Below, one piece after another: positions 46,501-54,925 of a stretch of 64,000 nucleotides of DNA. Source of the DNA: Tetradesmus obliquus (Eukaryota; Chlorophyta; Chlorophyceae; Sphaeropleales; Scenedesmaceae). Numbering within the stretch: the first letter of the stretch is position 1; each line of letters begins with the position of its first letter. The notes under the pieces were generated by a model. That model searched no databases. It saw only the letters and a program-made list of their open reading frames with translations, and was not told the DNA's origin. The stretch is from contig CP126192.1 of the NCBI GenBank assembly GCA_030272155.1, positions 2,328,501 through 2,392,500 on the forward strand, given 5' to 3'. Both the position numbers and the translations under genes were made by a program.

Positions 46501-47797
46501 GCTGCGCGCTTGCTACAGCAGCCTCCAGTTGGCTGCACAGCTGCTCGGTGCTGTGACCGGACTGCTGCTGCTGCTGGTGCAGCAGCTTGCTGAAGAACTG
46601 CGGCTCAATCATGTACAGTGCCCGCAGCTTGTTGCTGTCATCAAGGCAGCTCACAGCCACATCAGGTGCGACCCTCAACAACTGCCCAAGCAGCCTGCTG
46701 TGCTGCTGCTGCAGTTGCTGCTGCTCTGCCAGGTTCCCTGGCCGCAGCAGCTGCTGCTGTGCCAGCGGGACTTCATGTTGGCGCTCACCAGCAGCAGCAG
46801 CTGCTGCTGCAGTGATGCCGGCCCCAGAGCCTCCACTGCTCGCTCCAGCCATCGCAGCTGCTGCAGGTGCTGCTGCTCCTGCAGCTGCCGCTCCCGCTAT
46901 GCCGCTCCTCTTAGGCATTGCTGCTGCAACTCCTGCAGGGGAGGATGTGGACATAGGACTCGCCACGCTGCTGCAGCTGCTGCTGCAGTTGTGCAGCTGC
47001 GGTGGCACAGCTGTGACTAGGTGCAGGTGCTGCAGCTCAGGCCCGGGGCTGCTGCTGGGTTTGCTTGCTCCAGTTGCTGAGTGGCGTGGCTGCACGCAGT
47101 TGACTGCCTTGTGCCCCTTCTGCTTGCAGATGTTGCACACGATGCTTGGGCAGTCCAGCGCCTTGTGCCCGATCTCACTGCACAGGTTGCAGCGGATGTT
47201 GGGGCACTCTGCGTACACATGCCCGTACAGCCCACACTCGCGGCACTTGTAGCTCTTGCACAGCGCGCCGCCACACACGCGGTGATCCAGGGAGCCGCAA
47301 GTGCTGCAGGAACGTGCACACTCATCCTCAGTGTGCCACCACTTGTTGCAGCGGCTGCACTGCGGCTGCCTGCAGCGCGCAGCCAGGTGGCCTCGCATGC
47401 CGCAGCGACCACACACCTGGCCCTTGCTGCTGCTGGCTGTGCTGGCTGTGCTGCTGCTGCTGGGTGCTGGCCGTGCATGGTGTGGCGCTTTACCGCCCAC
47501 CAGCTGCCAGCCATCATCTTGGTCAACTGTTGTGTCATCTTCGCTGTGCCACATCAGTGCTGCGCTGTAGCTGGTGCCGCCTGTACTGCTGCTGCTGGGA
47601 ATGGCGTCAGATGTGCTGGCAGTGCTGTCTGTTGGCTCACTGCTTGCACCAGCAGCCTTCTTCAACACTGCTGCTGATATGCGGTCAGTGCTGGCCGGTG
47701 TGCTGACTACTGCCTGCACCCTCATCTTGGATGATGTGGCAGTAGGTGTGGAGCTGCTGCTTGCAGGCAGCCCAACAGGGTAAGTGGCCACGTCCAT
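43568..47797 (-). CDS. Z5: single-exon CCHC zinc-knuckle protein with two W-type repeats
   Basis: This is one open frame of 1,409 residues, with an in-frame TAG two codons before the ATG. A Ser/Thr-rich N-terminus leads to six CCHC knuckles (about residues 132-240), a helical MLLE-like segment (nt ~46520-46760) and a W-type domain (nt ~46080-46250, core LPSRWQQLPSWRQLE). Four more knuckles (nt ~45390-45640) and a second W-type domain (nt ~45020-45210, core LPPGWQAMASWRMVE) follow. The rest is Gln- and Pro-rich with many Met/Gln runs and ends in ELDDKLGVLGVLGLQ. The knuckle cassette order and the tail are those of Z1-Z3. It is the only intronless member, although its first block aligns with intron-bearing paralogs; loss of introns through a processed intermediate is possible. 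RNA binding is inferred from the knuckles. Confidence 0.87.
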   Translation of the reverse strand: MDVATYPVGLPASSSSTPTATSSKMRVQAVVSTPASTDRISAAVLKKAAGASSEPTDSTASTSDAIPSSSSTGGTSYSAALMWHSEDDTTVDQDDGWQLVGGKAPHHARPAPSSSSTASTASSSKGQVCGRCGMRGHLAARCRQPQCSRCNKWWHTEDECARSCSTCGSLDHRVCGGALCKSYKCRECGLYGHVYAECPNIRCNLCSEIGHKALDCPSIVCNICKQKGHKAVNCVQPRHSATGASKPSSSPGPELQHLHLVTAVPPQLHNCSSSCSSVASPMSTSSPAGVAAAMPKRSGIAGAAAAGAAAPAAAAMAGASSGGSGAGITAAAAAAAGERQHEVPLAQQQLLRPGNLAEQQQLQQQHSRLLGQLLRVAPDVAVSCLDDSNKLRALYMIEPQFFSKLLHQQQQQSGHSTEQLCSQLEAAVASAQQQVQTLHQQQQQQQHPAPQALGPGQQQQQQGRSLAAAVQQRLSAAHSSPASPAAPASPRAAAAAAPAAAAPAAAAGAGEEAADATQGIKPGDLAPQHARALQEEFGDMLPSRWQQLPSWRQLEARLSFPDGNYVQRRLQFREKRRQLQLMTLQVRAGATGSRQQGGTRVAAAAAAPAAAKQSGARAAPAAAAGNASAGGAAAQQQQQQPARTAGTPCSYAAALAGARMAAAAAGSAAAADAAPNSSSSSSGTCRPIQVSSSPFAAASDSPAASPAAAAAAAGSVAAGGVAVCSRCGMLGHSSSGCVQPRCSRCHLWWHTEAQCSSACAFCGSLDHSGDAEQPSSCKSFRCKACKMFGHTAAICPHVALHQQQLQRQGSSVSSSSQQPPASPLSAKAAGGNGSSGGGAPSTLSNGGSDSSLCPPDSPGLGQHGVKPKDLLPEHAKALQEEFPNALPPGWQAMASWRMVEERLRVVAVEGAVFSKRRQMWRDRRKHYQALTAAALAAAARSAAAADADEASAARSSSLGVPCDSSVSSSSCRVDSGASSPGVAEELKQQQQQQQQAAAAHEHNLAQQQQQVAPPMEAQEQASAPAVPAEAAQAQQQKQQQQQLNKLQTDDPIVVPEWQQQHSSLFSLVDHAAPGSGLALDAGAGSSSGFSCDTSFVCSTPAATQAEPHAMMLGQLGDAGHCTPLPASSMPAPGGGGAMGLAALTAGRGGQIPAALSSPLPLAPAPCGTPLPAPRSAAQAAAAAAAVSASWPMQQGGYPGGLMPGEMGKQLPSMAYSPLPNLPSSAGMMRSPLGYPGPPPSSPMDMHSAAAAAAAMGRGMQPAGVGMPGPAMYHQHQQHLVAQRQSQLQQMLLQGRYSRPMEQPPPLASPQHHQQHMLLQMQMQQQAHAQAQAQAQAQAHAQQQMRMQRRMDQAYLVQQQQQAAVQRQQQQQYVQKLAPQKSGGLLVQEEAGDNGELDDKLGVLGVLGLQ
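47106..47252 (-). repeat. 147-bp block duplicated from or into Z1
   Basis: It matches 18991-19137 with six differences by my count, in the same orientation and reading frame. Confidence 0.85.
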
Positions 47798-49705
47798 GAG
47801 CTAAACCTGGCGCAGAGCGGTAAGACATAACGAAACGGGACAGCATTGGGTGAGCAAAGCTGCACATCTATGAATGCCGCTGGTAATTGCTGCTGGTCAC
47901 CTCCCTTGCTGTCCGAGGCCGTGCAACAGGCCCCTGTCGGCCCCTGAGGCCAGCTGCCACACCAGATGGTGCTGAAAGGTAGGAAAGTGTGCAAAATGTG
48001 CGCAAAGGCTGGACACGGATGAAGATAGAGGGCAAAGAGAAGGAAAAAGCTTCTCGAAATGGCTGGTAGGGGCTGAAGCCGGCCGCGTGCCCAGCAGCTG
48101 CTGTAAAAATATGCAAGCCATTGCACTGCTGCGGACAACTGCGGCTCGCCTGAGGCAAGGCGGGCCCCTGGTGCAGCGGACGCAAGGATCTCCACCCTCT
48201 TACCTTTGCTCTGCCCTTTGCAGGGGCTCGTTTTACTTGAAGTGCATACTTGCGGTAAGAGTACAATCTACATTGCATCAAGGAGGGTCGAGCTCGACTC
48301 AAGAAACTGGTTGAAAATAAAACGAGCCGGCCAACGCTTTGTAGGATCAAGCGCAACCCATATGAACATACCACAAACAAATGATCCGTGCTCGCGTGGT
48401 CTTTGACTGCCGGTAATGACCATGTACTGGGTAGCTGGGGGTTTAGGACTTTTTCCTATGCGAACCTGGTCGGCCATAACAGCGTCAGTGTGCGGTGATC
48501 CTGATGACAGTTAAATACCATAACATACAGTGCGTTGATTTGAGTATTGTTAATGCGGGATCGGAACATCGCAAGGTCGCAAGCTTGCTCTCGGCAGTCA
48601 CACTGTGAAAATGTTGAAGAACTGCAAAAAAACATTGTCGAAGCCAGTTATTAGCTGCTAAAAAGTGTTTAAAAAATAAGAGTAATGCAACTCATATTTG
48701 ACATGAGAAACAGTCTGCCGCAGGCATGCGGACGTTGACGGTCCTGACATGGTCACCGCGTACAGCCCAAGGTTGTACCTGCAGACAGGTTTGCACGGTA
48801 GCCAGGTTATGCGGCAATCGCAGCTCATGCATACAAGCTGCAGAGATATTTTTGGGACCTGCGCACATTATCAATCATGTGTGAGCTCATGCCTGCTCAG
48901 CCCAGCTGTGCCACTGGCAGTGCAGCCTGCGACCAGCACCCGGCGCACCGCGCATGATTGCGTTCCACATGGCATATGCCTGTGCTTTGTGAACGAATTA
49001 TTGATGTCAGCTTGGAGCCAGCAAGGCGCTAGAGCTACTGTACATTATCATCTAGAGCTACCATAGTGACTGCACATGTTTTACTAGCTGCAGCTAGCCC
49101 AGCCAGTCAGCAACTGAAGCCTGAATCATACTATGCTGGTAGCACTATGGTCACTAGACTAGATAAGTACACATGTCCGTCAGCCCGCTGACACGCCTGC
49201 AGGTGGTGGCTGTCACAGTCACTGTGGCACAGTCGCAGCAGAAATAGAGGAAGCTGTCTAGACAGCAGAGCTGCCTAGGCCAGCATCATGTTACAAGCAC
49301 CCGTAGTAGACATAAGTGTAACAATAAGCCGTGCTGGATCAGCGGACAGCTACGCTGATGTTGTGGTTTTGTGGATGGTGCTGGCAGCACCGTGCTGCAG
49401 CACTGAGTCACAGTGCAGGCTGAGGACCTCCCACTGGAGCTGCTGCTACAGGCAAATGTACACCTCACAGGTATATGTAGTGCAAACAGCAGCGGCATGC
49501 CGGCTACGAGGCAGACAGATGATACCGGGAAGCTGGGTCACCAGCGACGACTGTCATCGACAGCTAGGCCGCGTTGCACCTGAGCCAAATAGCATCCCTA
49601 CTAAGCGGCATATCTATCTCAGCTATACACATGTACGTAAAGTGACTCTTTGTTCATACGACGGGTGAGTAGCTGAAACGGAGCTGATTACGGGCCTGCG
49701 ACATC
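47798..49705. other. Divergent interval between Z5 (-) and the bestrophin-like gene (+)
   Basis: No gene is supported; the open frames are short and unlike any family. Both promoters should lie here. The stretch 48530-48720 is locally AT-richer than its surroundings. Confidence 0.45.
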
Positions 49706-52073
49706 ATGGATACACTAGGACGCAAGAAAATTGAATACTTCACTTGTCAAGGATTTAGACAACGTCAGACACTCTATGCCGTGAAAGCAACATGCCCAAG
49801 GGGCCCAGCACTCAGTAGAGCAGTGAGAACGCAGCCAGGTGATGCCCAGGCGCAGGAGAAGCCCCAGCTATACAGAGACGAAGAGAAGGAGGCTGCCAGG
49901 AAGTTCAGGCGAACGGTGAGGCTGAGCTCAGTCTTTTAGGTTCTCTTCCTATGGTGCTCCTAGTTCAACTGTTGCCTGCCCCTAACATTGACTGAGGCAC
50001 CGCACCGCCAGCGCCATGTGCTGAACAAACTAGATCCCGGTCCCATTAAAGCCTGCTCTATATCTGCTGGGGTCATTGTAGCTTGCAAGCACACAATCGT
50101 GACACGTAAATGTGCCAGCACTGCTGAGTAGCGCTGCTGGGCGATTCTACTGTTGCAGCCAGCCCTACTAGCCACTAACGACAAGCAGCTATCAAGTCTT
50201 TCACAATGTCAGAATATGGGCGCAAGTTCTGTTACAAACGCAAGCAATGTCAGCTGTGCAGCAGCTGCAGCTGCAAACAGAGTAGGCCTGACAGCCGCCC
50301 TGTATCCTTGCACCGCCAGGGCTGCCAAGCACTATGTCAACAGACGTTACAATTGTAAGCATGCAAGCAGGGTAGCAACAAATGTAACAACAGAGTGTGT
50401 GGCGTGCTGCAGGTGTTTGACCACGACCAGTGGGCATCACACCGCAGCACCAGCCGCTACTTCCGCCACGCCAGGGGCCTGTTCACCAGCCGCATCGTGC
50501 GGGGCCTAGCGTCGCCCCTGCTGTATGTTGGGGCCATCTCCTTGGTGGTCTGCAGCTACGAGCAGCTGCTCCTGCAAGGGGTGATCCACACGCCCAGCAT
50601 CGCCTTGCCCGTGGCAGGACCCTTCAGCCTGAGCACCTTTGGTGAGTGTGCTGAGCTGGCAGCGCTGCTTGCATGCGTGGTTGCAGCATGGTCAGCCGTG
50701 ACACTGTGAATGCAGCACTTGCACTTTGCTGCACTGTGCTGGCGATGCTGGCCAAGAGCCGGCGTCGGCTCAAGGAACATACATGCACCTGTTCACTGTG
50801 ATGCTGCCGGCACAGTCATGTGCGCTGCATGTATCTACATGTGCAGCTGACACATGTTGTGTGTGCTGCCCTGCAGCTCTGTCACTGCTGCTGGTGTTCA
50901 GGACAAACAGCTCCTACCAACGGTGAGCCAGCAGCAGCAGCAAGCTTGCTTGGCAGGCTAGTGTGGAGTTGAGCAGAGTCCAAACGCCCCTGTTTAGCAG
51001 CCATCCTTCTCAAGCCTTGCCGGTGCCATGTCTCAAGCATTGATTGCCATTGACCAACAGCATGTGCTGCTGCAGGTTCAAGGATGCGCGCAAGATGTGG
51101 GGCACCATCATCAACAGGTCGCGCGACATCGCGCGCCAGGGCAGCCAGTGGCTGGCTGCGGAGCCACAGCTCAGCGCCGCACTCTGCAGGTGGACAGGTG
51201 CGGCAGGCGCGCCGCAACAGGCACTGCATGTTGAGGTGCTGCTGCGCACTGCAGGAAACCTGTGGCTGACTTGGTGCTGCTGGTGTGCTGCAGTGGTGCC
51301 TTGCAATAACTGGCAGCAGGAATGACATGCCAGTTGTGCAGCCAGCAGTGACTGGCCACTTGTTACTTCCGCTTCCGATGATGATGATGGTGATGATGAT
51401 GTTGTGTTCCACCTGCAGTGGCGTTCCCAATCGCCCTCATGGCGTCAGTGCGGGAGGACGTCAGCATGGACGAGGCGCTGCAGCCGGTGCTGCTGCCAGA
51501 TGAGCTGCAGCTGCTGAAGGAGCAGCAGCACGCTGGAACAGCTGTCCTGCAAGCCATGGGGCAGTGCGTGCGGCTGTCGGCGACTGCCAAGGACATAGAG
51601 AAGCTGCGCATAGACGAGAGCATCTCCGTGCTGCAGGTGGGTGGGCAGCGAGGCATGATGCTGCCTGAAGCTGTGCAGGCATATGCTGTGCAGCCAACTT
51701 GGACAGCTTGGCGCATGTGTGGTGCTGTGTGTTCTGCACCTTCAGACCATGTCCTGCAAGCTTGTTGAGTTGTCACTGTGCGCCACCCTTTTCAGATTCT
51801 TGAAACTCCCTGTGCTGGTTGTGCTGCTGCTTGCAGGACATGATGGGCGGCTGTGAGCGGATCTTCCGCACGCCTATCCCGCTGTCATACACGAGGTGCG
51901 CCACTGCTGCAGCAGCTTGCACGCTGTGCTGCATATGCTGCTGCGTCAGCGTGTTGATTCCCTTTGCTTATGGAGCATGCTGCTTCAGTATGCTGTAGTC
52001 ATCTGCAGAGCGCTTTGTATGCATATCTGATTTATGTTCCGTACCCTTACGGCCGCGCTGACAAGGGCTGCTG

Positions 52074-52110
<37 letters not shown>

Positions 52111-53086
52111 AGGCACACGTCGCGCTTCCTGATGTGCTGGCTGACGCTGCTGCCGTTCTGCGTGGCGGACAGCATGGGCTGGGCCACGGTGCCCATCACC
52201 TGCGGCATGGCCTTCTTCCTGTTTGGCATCGAGGAGATTGGCGTGCAGGTGGGCGGGGCCTGCAGGCGTGTGCGCGTGCTGTGTGCTGATGCGGTGCTGC
52301 TTCAAGTTTGGACATGAGCCTTGGCTGGTCATGCTGCCAGCCTACCAGCCAGCCTGGGCAACAATATCAAAGCTAGTGCTTTCTCATGGGGCCTGGTATG
52401 CTTGCATTGGGTGTTGGCTCTTACTGCTCCCGCCCTTGCTGCTGCTGCTGCCGTGTTGTGTCGGTGCCAACGCAGATTGAGGAGCCCTTTGGCATCCTGG
52501 CGTTGGAGGTGAGACAGCTCAGCCACCGCTGCTGTGGTGCAGCAGAATGCCGTGATGGGTGCAGCATTCTATTATTGTCATTCAGGCTCTGTGCTGCACG
52601 TGTGTATTGAACATTGATTATCTTTGTGGGTCCGTTGTTTGTCCCATGGGCACACGTGACTGCCATGCATGCAGCCTTGCTATCGCGTGTCATTTGCTGC
52701 ACCACTTGGCTCACACGGGGCGTGACTGCTTGCTGCTGGCTGCTGCTCAACTTGCTGCTGTGCAGGCGTTCTGCAACACAATCAGTCGCAATGTGCAGCA
52801 GGCACAGCTGCTGGCCGATCCCATGCAGCAGTCCATCCTGCAGCATGCCGCAGCAGACGCTGCAGCAGCAGCAGCAGCAGCAGCAGCAGCTGACTTGCCG
52901 CCTATGCCTGTGGCAGCTGCAGACGGCAGCAGCAGCAGCAGCAGTGACCTGAGGAGTGGTGGCTACACACTGCCCAAGCCGCCAGCAGCAGTCAGCAACG
53001 TGATTGCAAAGCCGCAGGAAGTGTTTGCAGATGCTCCGGTGTACATGGCCAGCTATCATGCCGACTGCGAGGGTGATGGCTTATGA
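49706..53086 (+). CDS. Bestrophin-like anion channel (BST/VCCN1 type)
   Basis: The nine exons are 49706..49915, 50413..50641, 50877..50922, 51076..51197, 51419..51636, 51837..51895, 52113..52248, 52476..52508 and 52766..53086, all in phase, giving 457 residues. The family signature begins at RRTVFDHDQWASHRS (~68-82). Next come a hydrophobic helix, LLLVFRTNSSYQRF (~149-162), ARKMWG, GGCERIFRTPIPLSYTRH and a two-helix stretch ending GIEEIGVQIEEPF (~333-345), which is nearly invariant in plant and algal bestrophins. These are pentameric chloride or bicarbonate channels; VCCN1 and algal BST proteins sit in thylakoids. Residues 1-60 are basic and could be a plastid transit peptide, but I cannot confirm it. 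The C-terminal tail carries a poly-Ala tract. The acceptor of intron 6 is fused to a CTG repeat (~52074-52112). Confidence 0.93.
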
Positions 53087-54925
53087 GCTGCATGGCAGCA
53101 GGTGCCTGCTTTACACCGTGCACGTGCAGTTGGGTGAAAACAAATGTTGGATGCGCCACACTTGTTGGTGCTTTACATCTTGAGAGACTAGTTGCAAGCG
53201 CACTCGGGTCTACTTGCAGGCAGTAGTAAGAGGGTAGCTGCCAGAGCTTGCAAACATTGGCGCTGGGTTGACTGTTGATGATGTGCATGCGAGGGCCGTG
53301 CACAGTTTGTGGAGAGGCCACGGTGTTGGGACCAAGCAAGTCGTCTGAGAGTGAGAACGTGTCCAATATGTCGTTCTGCGTCTGTGCTCCCCTGAGCTCA
53401 GAGCATGGCATGTTGTGCTGCTCGTGGCAAACTTTATCTGCCAGTGTGCTTGAAACAAATGCATACTTGGTGTTTCAAACAATGGTAAGCGTCCGACAAA
53501 CATGGCAATCGGTTTGAAGCATGCACTCTTGTTGGACAAATATGTACCATGTTTACTGGGCCAGGTAGCTAGCAGCGCAGTCTAGTGACTGCATTGGTGT
53601 GCAGTCACAACCATTGCTGTTAGAGTGTACAATGTGTGGTCATTGGTGTGGCCTGGATGCTGCTAGAACTGTGTTCTGCTGTCAGTGCATCAGTCCTTGA
53701 GTTCAACATCTTCCAATGGAGTGTGCCAGGTGTTGTACACCAACTCCAGAGAACACTTGTATCATCAACTGGCAGCTGCAGGGATCAGGCCCCGTGGCTT
53801 GCTGGCAGCGTCTGGCATCTGACTCCTGGGGATGCAACGCCGTTGCATCGTGCGGCACCCGAATGCTTGTATGTGTTCAATGTCATCAGCTTGTTTGATG
53901 GCATGCCTTGCAGGTCCTGCTGGTAACAGCAGCACCTGGCTGCTGGCCTAGCTGCTGAGCAGCAGAGCATGGCCCGCGCTCCACAGCTTGGTCAATCCGA
54001 CCTTGCATGCCAGGTTTGAACAGACTTGATGCAAATTGTGCATGCCAAACTGTAGGTTTTCCTGGAGTTTGATGGCGGCTGTCCAGGGCAGTTCACTGTC
54101 GCCAACGGTACGGTATGTATGTACTCAGTACGCCGCACTCAGTACGGCGGCCTGGCCAGTGCCAGGCCCAATTGGGAAGGATGCATCTTGTTCAACAGTT
54201 TGCAACAGTGTTTCCAGAGTTCACGTCGTGCATGTACGCTTGCGCGAGTTGGCCTACGTGGCGCCTCGCTTGCTGGCTTGTAGTCTGTGGCTGTTTCACA
54301 CAGCATGTAACATGTGTCTCTGCACCTAGCTAATTGTACTATAAGTTAAACTGGGTGTGTCCTTGCTGTTGAATTGCATGCATGCAAGGACCGCAGCACC
54401 GCGCAGACGCCATCGCAAGACAGACCACCTTGTTACAGACAGAGTCAAACACCAGCTTGCTTGCATGCTACTGATTGTAACCGCTCTGTCAACATCAGCT
54501 GGGAATCGTCTCAATTATGAACCGATGCATCGGATCCATATGGATCTAACTGCCAGCCAACACCTTCCCAACCCTAATAATACAGGGTTTGGTGCCAAAC
54601 ATTGGACCTTCACAGCCTTCGTGTTGCTGCGTGCCTGTTTGCTTGACACTGCTGGTCATGACCAACTGCCATCAACAAGGAGGTTGTGCCAATTTGGTCC
54701 AGATATCGTAATGCAAACATAGCAAAGGGTGCTGCCAGTGGCAGTGGAAGTGCATCGATCAAAAGCGTGAGCATATAGAGCCTTTATGTTCACAACGGAG
54801 ACAGCAAGTGATGCAGGACGCCAGCCGCTTTGAAAAAGACAGCCCTACAGCGCCGACCCCTGCACCACGACAATGGGGTGAACAACCGCTGCTGCACTTG
54901 CAACAGCTGCCCCAGCTCCATGCTG
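53087..54925. other. 3' interval between convergent bestrophin-like (+) and UTP7 (-) genes
   Basis: No gene is supported. TGTAA at 54306-54310 (+) and TTACA at 54433-54437 (signal on -) are candidate poly(A) signals, placing both gene ends within about 130 bp. Confidence 0.45.

Noticed and set aside
16440..47797. Gag polyproteins of LTR retrotransposons
   Set aside because: CCHC knuckles suggested this, but there is no protease, reverse transcriptase, integrase or LTR, and phase-matched introns interrupt the knuckles of Z1-Z3.
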